In this document: piece after piece, positions 53,961 through 62,445 of the stretch
Numbering within the stretch: the stretch's first letter is position 1
Layout: each line of letters opens with the position of its first letter
Assembly: GCF_000348685.1 (NCBI RefSeq)
Contig: NZ_ANLA01000008.1
Span: 1 to 64,000, forward strand
Length of the DNA: 64,000 bases
DNA from: Xanthomarina gelatinilytica
Lineage (GTDB): Bacteria; Bacteroidota; Bacteroidia; Flavobacteriales; Flavobacteriaceae
Direction: 5' to 3'
The notes under the pieces: generated by a model
Told to the model about the DNA's origin: nothing
What the model saw: the letters and a program-made list of their open reading frames with translations, nothing else
Database searches by the model: none
Position numbers and translations under genes: made by a program

Positions 53961-54077
53961 AAAACCGGCATAATTAAGCAGTTCACAGAATCATCTGCTG
54001 GAAGTTTTCATGTTAATGTAAAAACATTTATTTGCTATGACAATAGTCCATTAATTCAAGTGCAGATTGACGATTAA
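53961..54077 (+). pseudogene. Possible C-terminal gene fragment
   Basis: A 38-codon open frame without a start codon (KTGIIKQFTESSAGSF... ICYDNSPLIQVQIDD) has protein-like composition and ends in TAA. It lies in the 328-bp gap between two converging genes, which otherwise shows nothing. It may be the remnant of a deleted gene; chance is also possible. Confidence 0.25.
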
Positions 54078-54212
54078 AATTACTTCTAATTTCCAATTTT
54101 AGTATGTTTTGTATTAGTTAATGATGTGGTTTAGAAGTGTGGTATTAAGAAAAAGAGCTAGAACTTTATTGAATGAGTTTAAACCATTGTATTTGATGAA
54201 AAAATTAATAAC

Positions 54213-56294
54213 CTAGAGTAATTTTTCCTTTTCTAAAGTTCCTTTAAGTTTTTTATGGTTTTCCCAAAATTGTGTTTCTATTTTCTTAATAGTTTCCTCG
54301 TATTCTGGATGGTTTAGCAATTGCTTCATTAGCGGATCTTTCTTTATAAATAAAATTACCCAATATTGGAAACCATCCTGTAAACCAAATTTTTTATAAG
54401 CTTCTATAGCTTTTTCTGGCGTATTTTCATAAAGATAAAGCATAGCTAAACTAGCCTCTTTGTATATTGACTCATCTTTTTTTAAGTAGTCTTTATATTT
54501 TTCTAAGTAATGTTCAGCTTTCTTAGAAAAACCCAATTTTTTATACGTATAAGCAATTTTTATATGCTCTGCTGGATACAGGTCTATTTTGTTGGTAGCC
54601 AATATGTCCATATATTTTTCGTAATATAATAACGCCGTATCATAATCTTCTTGAAAATAATACATCTTAGCCAACTCTTGGGTTATATCGACACGAGTGG
54701 TATCTTTTTTCCACTCTACCAACATTTTATGTGTTAAGGCTTTTAAATCCTTATTATTGGCATAATCTATAAAGTTTTTTAAATAAGGCGCGTAAGGATT
54801 AGTAGGATTGTAATTTAAAGATGCTTCAATGTATTTTGAAGCTTCTTTAGCAAAACCGTTTTGGACTAAAGCATTGCTCAAGTGCAAATAGATATAGCTT
54901 TTGGACACAGAATCATTAGCTTCAATATTCAATTTAATGCCTTTTAATGCATATGTGAGATATTTACTTGTATTCGGAACCACCCGAGCATATAAATCAG
55001 ATAAAATCAATACAGCTGAGGAAGCATTTGGATTGTAATCCAGCGCTTTTTCCAAGTATGGTATGGCTAACTTAAAATCGTTAATATTTATATAATATAG
55101 GGCTTTGGCAATAAGGGGTAATTCAGAAGTGGAATCATACAACAAGGCATTGTCGGCATACTCATTTAACCTGTCTAGATATTTCTTTTCGATTTTATTT
55201 GAATCTAAATAGTAGTAACAAATGGCAATTTGGGCATAAGCATACGCATATTTTGAATCTTGTTCTATAGCTTTTTCAAAATTCAAGATGGCCTTATGTA
55301 ATCCGGCTTCATTTTGTTCGTTTTGATGTTCTAAACCTTTTAGATAAAAATCGTATGCCAAGATATTTTCTGTAGGTTTTTTTTCAATAAGCGCCAATTC
55401 CCTTGGTGTTACATTCGCTTCTATGGCGTAGGCGATCTTCTTTGCAATGGTATTTTGAAGCTCAAACACATTATCGAGTTGGTATTTGTACTGTTCAGAC
55501 CAAATAGGGCTGTCCTTATGGACGTCTATCAATTGAATATTTAAAAGGACTTCATTTCCTATTTTTTGTCCACTTCCTTCAATCAAATAATTGACTTGTA
55601 ATTCCTCGGCAATTTTTGTTACGGTTTTAGGGTTGTCCCTGTATTTTTCTGTGGAAGTCCTACTGATTACCCGTAAATCTTTAATTTTTTGAAGATTATT
55701 AAGTGACGATTCCATAACGCCATTAATGAAGTATAAATTAGAATTGTCTTCACTTAGGTTTTTGAAAGGTAAAAATGCAACGGACTTTTCTTTATCTGTT
55801 TTAGATTCAACAGACGCGAATTGGTCCTTAAAAAAGTAAATAATAGCTACGATTGAGATGGCCGTGATCGCTACAATATATTTATTAACCTTCTTGTTTT
55901 TTATGACTGCTTTGGTCGTTTCTTGTTCATTATTTTGTTCTGCAATGCGTTCTTCTTCTTTTTTGGATTTTGTTTCACCAGGAGGATAGCCATAATATTC
56001 GCGATAGCATTTTGTAAAATAAGACGGATTGCTAAAGCCAACTTCAAATGCAATTTCCGAAGCGGTATGTTCCGTTTCTAGCAGTAACTCTGCTGCTTTC
56101 TGTAAACGTATTTCCCGTATAAACTGACTGGCCGATAAATGGGTTTGCTTTTTTATTTTTCTAAGCAAACTAGAACGGCTCATATGCATGGCATCGGCCA
56201 ATTCAGAAACACCAAATTGCTCATTAGAAATATGATCTAAAACTATGGATTTAGCTTCTGACAAAAATGAATTTGAAGAATAATTTGAAGTCAT
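54213..56294 (-). CDS. AraC/TM/TolB-like/TPR regulator, HTH at N-terminus
   Basis: A 693-residue membrane regulator. Residues 10-105 are an AraC-type HTH (ELADAMHMSRSSLLRKIKK; EIAFEVGFSNPSYFTKCYREYYGYPP). One membrane helix spans 137-155. A TolB-like domain (about 168-300; KSVAFLPFKNLSED, ISRTSTEKYRD, YLIEGSGQK) and about eight TPR-like units follow, facing the periplasm. This order is the reverse of the regulators at 43979 and 49889. It is divergent from the ankyrin gene across a control region with class II repeats, which it may bind. Confidence 0.83.
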   Translation of the reverse strand: MTSNYSSNSFLSEAKSIVLDHISNEQFGVSELADAMHMSRSSLLRKIKKQTHLSASQFIREIRLQKAAELLLETEHTASEIAFEVGFSNPSYFTKCYREYYGYPPGETKSKKEEERIAEQNNEQETTKAVIKNKKVNKYIVAITAISIVAIIYFFKDQFASVESKTDKEKSVAFLPFKNLSEDNSNLYFINGVMESSLNNLQKIKDLRVISRTSTEKYRDNPKTVTKIAEELQVNYLIEGSGQKIGNEVLLNIQLIDVHKDSPIWSEQYKYQLDNVFELQNTIAKKIAYAIEANVTPRELALIEKKPTENILAYDFYLKGLEHQNEQNEAGLHKAILNFEKAIEQDSKYAYAYAQIAICYYYLDSNKIEKKYLDRLNEYADNALLYDSTSELPLIAKALYYININDFKLAIPYLEKALDYNPNASSAVLILSDLYARVVPNTSKYLTYALKGIKLNIEANDSVSKSYIYLHLSNALVQNGFAKEASKYIEASLNYNPTNPYAPYLKNFIDYANNKDLKALTHKMLVEWKKDTTRVDITQELAKMYYFQEDYDTALLYYEKYMDILATNKIDLYPAEHIKIAYTYKKLGFSKKAEHYLEKYKDYLKKDESIYKEASLAMLYLYENTPEKAIEAYKKFGLQDGFQYWVILFIKKDPLMKQLLNHPEYEETIKKIETQFWENHKKLKGTLEKEKLL

Positions 56295-56376
56295 TTTTTT
56301 ATTAACTGAAACGAATATAAGTAAAATTTAACAACGGCCTTTATCTGTAGGTATTTTGTGACAATACGATAAAATA

Positions 56377-56481
56377 CGTCATAATTTATAGCCTTGCCGC
56401 ATAATTTATAGTCCTGCGTTAAACTTCATAACTCTTGATTCATAGCTGTTTACTGTTGCATCAACGTTCATCGCATCTTTG
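56377..56481 (+). promoter_or_regulatory. Class II promoter with 20-bp-spaced direct repeat
   Basis: ATAATTTATA occurs at 56381 and again at 56401, exactly 20 bp apart. TTTAC (56449-56453) and CATCTTTG (56474-56481) follow at the same spacing as in the promoter of the gene at 51929. It lies in the region shared with the divergent regulator at 54213. Confidence 0.65.
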
Positions 56482-56521
56482 TGTCATCAAATTAAAACAA
56501 CAATTCTTAAAATCTAAAATT

Positions 56522-57106
56522 ATGAAAAACGTAATGAAAATTCAAGTAAGATGTTTGGCTATTATAGGTGTAATGGCAATTTCACTAACCTCTTGTTTAG
56601 AAAAAAGTGAAAGCAAGGAAACAACAGCCATTTCAAAAAACGAAATAGCTAAACCAAGTATGGACATTCATAGTGCTGTATTAACTGGGAATTTGGAAGC
56701 GGTTAAGCAGCATATTGAAGCTGGGACTGATATCAATCAAAAAGAGGCCATGTCTGGATCTACACCTTTAATGTCTGCAGCCACTTTCAATAAACCTGAA
56801 ATAGCTAAGGTACTAATAAATGCAAATGCAGATTTATCTGTAAAAAACAATGATGGCGGAACGGCTTTACATACGGCAGCCTTCTTTGGGCGTATCGAAA
56901 TTGTACAATTGCTTATTGATGCAAAAGCTGATAAAACCATTCGTAATAATTATGGCGCCACAGCAAGGGAAACCGTTATGGTAGATTTTGACCAAATGAA
57001 ACCAATCTATGAAATGCTAATTCAGCAGTTACAACCAATGGGTTTTACATTAGACCTTAATGAATTGCAAAAATCACGTCCTGTTGTTGCAATGATGCTA
57101 CAGTAA
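56522..57106 (+). CDS. Ankyrin-repeat lipoprotein
   Basis: A 194-residue lipoprotein with lipobox SLTSC (about Cys25). About three ankyrin repeats fill the rest: DIHSAVLTGNLEAVKQHIEA, TPLMSAATFNKPEIAKVLIN, then TALHTAAFFGRIEIVQLLID. The ATG at 56522 is chosen for the signal peptide. Ankyrin repeats bind partner proteins; the partner is unknown. It is 23 bp from the acyltransferase gene, so co-transcription is likely. Confidence 0.85.
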   Translation: MKNVMKIQVRCLAIIGVMAISLTSCLEKSESKETTAISKNEIAKPSMDIHSAVLTGNLEAVKQHIEAGTDINQKEAMSGSTPLMSAATFNKPEIAKVLINANADLSVKNNDGGTALHTAAFFGRIEIVQLLIDAKADKTIRNNYGATARETVMVDFDQMKPIYEMLIQQLQPMGFTLDLNELQKSRPVVAMMLQ

Positions 57107-57129
57107 TTTAAAAATAAACGAAACTTAAA

Positions 57130-58215
57130 ATGACAACAGAAAGAAGATACGATATTGATTGGTTGAGGGTAATTGCTATTGGTTTATTACTAATATATCA
57201 TATAGCTATAGTTTTCCAACCGTGGGCCCTGTTCATTGGTTTTATTAAAAGTGAAAAATCATTGGAAAGTATATGGATACCTATGACAATGCTGAACGTT
57301 TGGCGTATTCCTCTGTTGTTCTTTGTCTCTGGAATGGGCTTATATTTTGCAATGAGAAAAAGAAACTGGAAGCAATTGTTCTTAGAACGCGGTAAACGAA
57401 TTCTGTTGCCCTTTGTGTTCGGATTTTTGGCTATCACACCACTACATTTTTTAATTTTTCAGAACTACTACAATATGCCATTGAGTTATTTTCCGCACAT
57501 GGGACATCTATGGTTTTTAGGAAATATTGTTGTCTATGTCGTAGTGTTGTCACCTATTTTTTTCTACTTGAAGAATAACGAAAATGGAAAATTTAGGAAA
57601 GCCATTTCAAAAGTGATGTCCTATGCTTTAGGACCATTATCTATATCAGTATTTTTTATGATAGAAATAGGTTTTGTTAAACCACAGCTATTTGAACTGT
57701 ACGCTCAAACTTGGCATGGCTTTTTTATAGGGTTTTTGGCTTTCTTTTTTGGTTTTCTATTTGTGTATAGCGGTCAAGCCTTCTGGCAAACCGTTTCAAA
57801 GTGGAAATGGTTATATATCGGTATTGCAACTACATTCTTCATAATTCGTTTTACAGGATATGGATCCATATCAAATATGTACATCACGACCATAGAATCT
57901 AATGCTTGGATATTGGGTTTATTTGGAATAGGATATAATTACTTTAATAAACCAAGTGCATTACTTAGCTATTTGAGTGCAGCTGTTTATCCTGTTTATA
58001 TTATTCACATGTTTGTCTTGTATGCAGGAGCATTATTCATTCTGCCATTCGATCTTCATCCTATGTTAAAATTTATAGGAATCACCTTATTTACGTTTAT
58101 CGTCTGTTTTCTTATTTATGAATTTATCCTGAGACGCATTAGTATTTTAAGACCATTGTTTGGATTGAAATGGAAATTTAAAAGGGTAGTGCCGAAAAAA
58201 TTAAAACGTATTTAG
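57130..58215 (+). CDS. Acyltransferase family 3 membrane protein
   Basis: A 361-residue integral membrane O-acyltransferase with about ten helices. The N-terminal motif RRYDIDWLRVIAIGLLLIYH holds the conserved His of the active site, and FFVSGMGLYFAMRKR and MGHLWFLGNIVV are the following family segments. Members acylate envelope sugars or secreted molecules. The acceptor is unknown. It sits between the ankyrin lipoprotein and a DUF6090-like gene. Confidence 0.88.
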   Translation: MTTERRYDIDWLRVIAIGLLLIYHIAIVFQPWALFIGFIKSEKSLESIWIPMTMLNVWRIPLLFFVSGMGLYFAMRKRNWKQLFLERGKRILLPFVFGFLAITPLHFLIFQNYYNMPLSYFPHMGHLWFLGNIVVYVVVLSPIFFYLKNNENGKFRKAISKVMSYALGPLSISVFFMIEIGFVKPQLFELYAQTWHGFFIGFLAFFFGFLFVYSGQAFWQTVSKWKWLYIGIATTFFIIRFTGYGSISNMYITTIESNAWILGLFGIGYNYFNKPSALLSYLSAAVYPVYIIHMFVLYAGALFILPFDLHPMLKFIGITLFTFIVCFLIYEFILRRISILRPLFGLKWKFKRVVPKKLKRI

Positions 58216-58262
58216 GGTTAAGCCCAAATTCTTAGCTTATTCATTTGATAATACATAAAGTC

Positions 58263-58991
58263 ATGATTAAATTATTTAGAAAAAACAGACAAAAGCTACT
58301 GGCTAAAAAAACGCCTGCAGGAAGGGCAGGTAAGTTTGCCAACTATTTTGCCTATGCTACTGGAGAAATTATACTTGTTATTGTCGGAATCCTTATCGCA
58401 TTGGCGATCAATGATCATTCAAATAGCAAGAAAAAACTAGAGTTGCGTAACTCATACATTATTCAGTTGAATGATGAAGCCGATCGCAACCTTAAAAAGT
58501 TAACACTTCTTAATGATGAGGCACTGCATATGCTCAAAGAGTTAGATACAGTATTCAAAATTCTATTATACAAAGACTATGATAATCCCAGATTATCGAC
58601 AAAATCATTCTATTTAATTATGTCTAAAAAGTTTTATCCAGTGATGATAACCTATGAAAATTTAAAATTTTCGGGTGATTTAAAATTATTTGACGATTTA
58701 AACTTGCGCAATGCTATCTCTGAAACCTACGAAACCTTTAACCCTATAGAAAAACTAGAAGCTTCTGAACAACAGGCTATTGAGGCCTATTATGAGAATT
58801 TTTTGATGCAAAACGTAAAATTTAGGAATATGGGCATTTCTTCAGACACTTATGGAAAAGACATTTATTTTGAAAATATGGTGTTAACTAGAATGACTAC
58901 TATTGCACAAAATCGAGAGGCTTATAGTAATGCTATTGAATCATTAAAAACATTGAAAAATACGTTTACTGAAATGCGATATAAAGATTAA
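58263..58991 (+). CDS. DUF6090-like single-pass membrane protein
   Basis: A 242-residue protein of a family common in Bacteroidota. MIKLFRKNRQKLLAKK, then ATGEIILVIVGILIALAIND, is the family's N-terminal signature, with one membrane helix. The rest is a mostly helical domain, probably periplasmic. The ATG at 58263 matches the family start; a TTG 18 bp upstream is less likely. Family function is unknown. Confidence 0.8.
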   Translation: MIKLFRKNRQKLLAKKTPAGRAGKFANYFAYATGEIILVIVGILIALAINDHSNSKKKLELRNSYIIQLNDEADRNLKKLTLLNDEALHMLKELDTVFKILLYKDYDNPRLSTKSFYLIMSKKFYPVMITYENLKFSGDLKLFDDLNLRNAISETYETFNPIEKLEASEQQAIEAYYENFLMQNVKFRNMGISSDTYGKDIYFENMVLTRMTTIAQNREAYSNAIESLKTLKNTFTEMRYKD

Positions 58992-59070
58992 AGAACCTTT
59001 GATTTTAGGTGGTTTTATTATTTGGATTTACATTTTAAATGAATTAAGCATCCTAAATAACTATCATATC

Positions 59071-60111
59071 ATGAAACAAAACAAATCAAAATATATGTTT
59101 AGAATTATTTTAATAGTAGGGTCAATAGCTTCATTGTTCTTTGTGCCCTGGATTTTGGTAAAAGCGTGGATTTTACCTTTGCCTAATTCAGTTCAGGAGC
59201 AATTAGATCAAGCCGTGGATCATGGATTTGAAGGCGTTGTTGTCTATGTAAATCAAACTGGGAAAAGCTCAAAAAAATACGCTTCAGGTTGGCACAATAA
59301 AGAAGCCGAAATACCAGCAAAACCAGATGCGCTTTACAAGATTGCTAGTATAAGCAAACTGTACGATGCAGTTGCTGTAACTAAATTGGTAAGTAAAGGA
59401 AGACTTTCTTTAGATAAAACACTTGCTGATTATTTGCCAGATCTTATTGGTAGAATAGAAAATGCAGAGGAAATAACCTTAAGGTTAATGATTCAGCATA
59501 GAAGTGGCATTCCAAATTTTACAGACGCACCCAACTTTTGGGCTGAACCAACAGAAACATACGAAGAAAGTTTGGCACTTATAGATGGCAAATCTGCCAA
59601 TTTTAAACCAGGCAAAAAGTATGAATATTGCAATACCAACTATCTGTTGATCAATAAAATAATGGATGATGTTTTGGGCTACCCAAATTTTCAATTTATC
59701 CAAGAAGAAATTTTAAAACCTTTAAACCTCAATAACACATTTAGTTCAGTTAGTGATGTAAATATAGATGATGTCATGAGTGGATATCATGTTGGATATC
59801 CTCACGATTTGAAAACGAACGATTATGGAATGCATGCCACTGCCGAAGATGTGGGTAAGTTTATCAGAGCATTAAATGATGGATCAGTATTTAATAATAA
59901 TGAACAAGACATATATGCTTCTATTTATAAATTTGAACATGATGGATGGGTTCCTGGATATCAAAGTTTTGCTAAATATTATAAAAACACAGATACTGTA
60001 ATTGTTGCATTCTATAGTACAACTGATCCTAAGTTACTTAACTGGAATTTATCACAGATTTTAAATAAAAGAATTTATAGAATTATTAAAAAATCAAAAA
60101 GTGAAGACTAA
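59071..60111 (+). CDS. Class C beta-lactamase-fold serine hydrolase (3)
   Basis: A 346-residue protein with an N-terminal signal anchor (about 10-32). S93-I-S-K96 is the SxxK motif, and YCN (EYCNTNYLLIN) is the Tyr-x-Asn motif; a clear KTG/HxG box is lacking near the C-terminus, where HDGWVPGYQSFAKYY may replace it. At about 345 residues it is typical in length. The ATG at 59071 is favoured over a TTG 72 bp upstream. It overlaps the thioredoxin gene by 11 nt. Confidence 0.82.
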   Translation: MKQNKSKYMFRIILIVGSIASLFFVPWILVKAWILPLPNSVQEQLDQAVDHGFEGVVVYVNQTGKSSKKYASGWHNKEAEIPAKPDALYKIASISKLYDAVAVTKLVSKGRLSLDKTLADYLPDLIGRIENAEEITLRLMIQHRSGIPNFTDAPNFWAEPTETYEESLALIDGKSANFKPGKKYEYCNTNYLLINKIMDDVLGYPNFQFIQEEILKPLNLNNTFSSVSDVNIDDVMSGYHVGYPHDLKTNDYGMHATAEDVGKFIRALNDGSVFNNNEQDIYASIYKFEHDGWVPGYQSFAKYYKNTDTVIVAFYSTTDPKLLNWNLSQILNKRIYRIIKKSKSED

Positions 60112-60571
60112 AAATATAAGTATAGATGTAAAGCAATCAAAAAAGAAATCGCATTCCTTTTGGAAGTTCTTTTGGCTAACATTTCTTGCCGTTTCTCTTG
60201 GTTATGCTTGGTACTCTTTTTATGCGCCTTCAAATGATATTACTTGGATAGATAACATGGAATCTGCTCAAAAATTAGCCAACAATTCTGATAAAAAGAT
60301 TATGATATTCTTTACAGGAACATGGTGCTCACCATGTAAAATGATGAAACGTCAAGTATTTGCAGATCAAGAGGTTAATAAAGCTATGGATGCTAAAGTC
60401 GTATCCATAGAAATTAATATTGATGACTCAAATTCTGAAGCACTAATAAAACAATATAGTATTGGTGCTACACCAACAACAATTTTCATTGATAACGAGG
60501 GAAATGTCATTGATTATGCTGTTGGAAAAGTTGGGAAAGCAAAATTCCTTGAAATGCTTCTTAACATTTAA
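60101..60571 (+). CDS. Membrane-anchored thioredoxin-like protein
   Basis: A 156-residue protein starting with GTG inside the previous gene. A signal anchor (about 21-41) is followed by a thioredoxin fold with active site TWCSPCK (Cys76, Cys79) and the cis-Pro in GATPTTIFID. It belongs to the thioredoxin_7-type group acting in the periplasm on disulfides. Its coupling to the hydrolase gene may mean it services exported Cys-containing proteins (inference). Confidence 0.88.
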   Translation: MKTKNISIDVKQSKKKSHSFWKFFWLTFLAVSLGYAWYSFYAPSNDITWIDNMESAQKLANNSDKKIMIFFTGTWCSPCKMMKRQVFADQEVNKAMDAKVVSIEINIDDSNSEALIKQYSIGATPTTIFIDNEGNVIDYAVGKVGKAKFLEMLLNI

Positions 60572-60608
60572 TTAAAAATAGAAATCATCAATCAAAAAAC
60601 GAACAGTT

Positions 60609-60674
60609 ATGAAATTAATTAAAATGAAAAATCAATTTATTGTTAAAAACCATCCGATAATATTTAATTCTTAA
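60609..60674 (+). pseudogene. Leader-only remnant related to the barrel gene
   Basis: A 21-codon frame (MKLIKMKNQFIVKNHPIIF...) follows CAAAAAACGAACAGTTATG, which matches the sequence before the barrel gene at 45888 (CAAAAAACGAACAATTATG). The remnant at 63483 also begins MKSIKMK. It looks like the surviving 5' end of another duplicate of that gene. Confidence 0.4.
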
Positions 60675-60678
60675 ATTT

Positions 60679-60730
60679 AGTTCTGATTCTTAAAGTAGAA
60701 CTTTAAGCTTTATCATTCATCCTACTTTTG
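60679..60730 (+). promoter_or_regulatory. Class I promoter: AGTTCT-N12-AGAACT, 20 bp before a perfect -7 box
   Basis: Perfect 6-bp arms at 60679-60684 and 60697-60702 are followed after exactly 20 bp by TACTTTTG (60723-60730), a full TAnnTTTG match. This is the cleanest of the three class I sites. It drives the small membrane gene at 60756 and the hydrolase that follows. Confidence 0.7.
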
Positions 60731-60755
60731 CAATAAATTAATAAAATCAGTAAAA

Positions 60756-60923
60756 ATGGAAAAAATGAAAATTAAAAAAAGTAAAAAAGGAGTCAAATTA
60801 GGCATAGGAATTATACTAGGCACAATTATAGGGTATTTAACCTCGAATATGCAATTGTGGTTTGTATTGGGTATTGCTATTGGTGCTGCGTTAGAATATG
60901 GTTCAAATAAAAAGCAATCATAA
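60756..60923 (+). CDS. 55-residue small membrane protein
   Basis: A short protein beginning MEKMKIKKSKKGVK, then two short Gly-rich hydrophobic segments (LGIGIILGTIIGYL and WFVLGIAIGAAL) and a polar end. It lies just after a class I promoter and two bases before the hydrolase gene, so it is translated from the same message. It resembles small glycine-zipper membrane proteins; the function is unknown. Confidence 0.7.
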   Translation: MEKMKIKKSKKGVKLGIGIILGTIIGYLTSNMQLWFVLGIAIGAALEYGSNKKQS

Positions 60924-60925
60924 AA

Positions 60926-62404
60926 ATGAAACAATCTATTAAAATAGTATTTTTCGCTTTTGTCACATTTTCAACCTTATGCGTTTTTTCTCAGAATACT
61001 AATAAAGTGCTAGTTAATAAAATTGACTCTTATTTGGAAGCAAGTTCAAAAAACGGCTTTTCCGGAGTTGTTTTGGTTGCTAAAAAGGGAGAAGTGGTTT
61101 TATCTAAAGGATACGGATGGGCAGACAGGGAAAATAAAATACCCAACTCACCAACAACCGTTTTTAATATTGGCTCCGTAACAAAACAATTTACGGCATC
61201 TGCAATCTTAAAATTGGTAGAGCAAGGAAAAATGAAGACATCGGATAAAATAAGTTCATATTTTACTGAGACACCTACTGATAAAAAAGATATAACGATT
61301 CATCAATTATTAACGCATACGTCAGGAATTTCTAATAGAACAGGTGGTTTTAGATATGATGAAGCCAGCAAGGAACAATTTTTAAAAGAATTTTTTGAGT
61401 CCACATTGCAGTCTAAACCTGGCACAACCTACCAATATGCAAATGCCAATTACATTATGTTGACCATTATATTGGAGTCGGTTTCAGGACAAACCTATAA
61501 TACTTTTTTAAAGGAAAATTTATTTGAACCTGCACAGATGACAAGTACAGGCTATAAAAGCATCACCTTTAATACAGATCGGCTCGCACATGGATACTAT
61601 TACAATAGGGATGATGCAAAATGGGTAGATTGGGGAACAACCCAACAGCACCTACCATACAACAATAATCATTGGTATAGTATAGGTAAAGGCGACATTC
61701 ATTCTACTACTGAAGATTTATACAAGTGGCATGTTGCTTTAAATAACAATGCAGTATTAACGTCCAAAACAAGAGCAATCCAAGAAACGGCATATGTGGC
61801 TGAGAATGATAACATGACATCGCATTATGGTTATGGTTGGGCCATATCCAAAAGTCATAACGACGCCAAAATAGTTGCTCATAATGGTAGTAACGGATTG
61901 TATTTTGCAGATTTTGTGAGATTTATAGACGACGATGTAGTAGTAATATACATCACAAATGCTTTTTTAGGTCCTGAATCAGAAAACGTAGCGAGAGAAA
62001 TTGGTAAGATGGTTTATAATACCAATTATACACCAGCACCAATTCCCAGAAATATTTATGAATTGATTCATGAATTTATGAAAACCAATCCATCTGCAAA
62101 TGCAGACAAACTACCAAATTATTTAAATAAAGAACTTAAAGATGAATTTAACGATCCTGCCATTCTCAATAGACTAGGGTATAGTAGATTGAAAAAAGAA
62201 GACCAACCTGACTGGGCATTAGCATTGTTTAAATTGAATGTAAAATTATTTCCTGAAGATGGTAATTTATGGGATTCATTGGGTGAAGCTTACTTAACAT
62301 ACAACCAAAAAGAAGATGCGATAAAAAGTTATTCAAAAGCCGTTGAGTTAGGTAGTGAAGGCTCAAAGGAAACATTACAAAAATTGCTTAAAGAAGACGA
62401 ATAA
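60926..62404 (+). CDS. Class C beta-lactamase-fold serine hydrolase (4) with TPR tail
   Basis: A 492-residue exported protein (signal peptide, cleavage near VFSQN). S84-V-T-K87 is the SxxK motif, YANANY the Tyr-x-Asn motif and HNGSNG the KTG-like box. The last 75 residues form TPR units (NLWDSLGEAYLTYNQKEDAIKSYSKAVELG), as on the esterase at 42436. This is the most complete hydrolase of the four by motif. Activity could be a peptidase or esterase. Confidence 0.88.
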   Translation: MKQSIKIVFFAFVTFSTLCVFSQNTNKVLVNKIDSYLEASSKNGFSGVVLVAKKGEVVLSKGYGWADRENKIPNSPTTVFNIGSVTKQFTASAILKLVEQGKMKTSDKISSYFTETPTDKKDITIHQLLTHTSGISNRTGGFRYDEASKEQFLKEFFESTLQSKPGTTYQYANANYIMLTIILESVSGQTYNTFLKENLFEPAQMTSTGYKSITFNTDRLAHGYYYNRDDAKWVDWGTTQQHLPYNNNHWYSIGKGDIHSTTEDLYKWHVALNNNAVLTSKTRAIQETAYVAENDNMTSHYGYGWAISKSHNDAKIVAHNGSNGLYFADFVRFIDDDVVVIYITNAFLGPESENVAREIGKMVYNTNYTPAPIPRNIYELIHEFMKTNPSANADKLPNYLNKELKDEFNDPAILNRLGYSRLKKEDQPDWALALFKLNVKLFPEDGNLWDSLGEAYLTYNQKEDAIKSYSKAVELGSEGSKETLQKLLKEDE

Positions 62405-62445
62405 TACAGTTTGTTAGAATATAAGAGCAAATAACATATAAAGTT

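Noticed and set aside
47387-62404. Antibiotic-resistance beta-lactamases
   Set aside because: The four proteins have the SxxK fold motifs but resemble peptidase/esterase members (TPR tails, extra domains, atypical third box); no sequence evidence supports beta-lactam hydrolysis.
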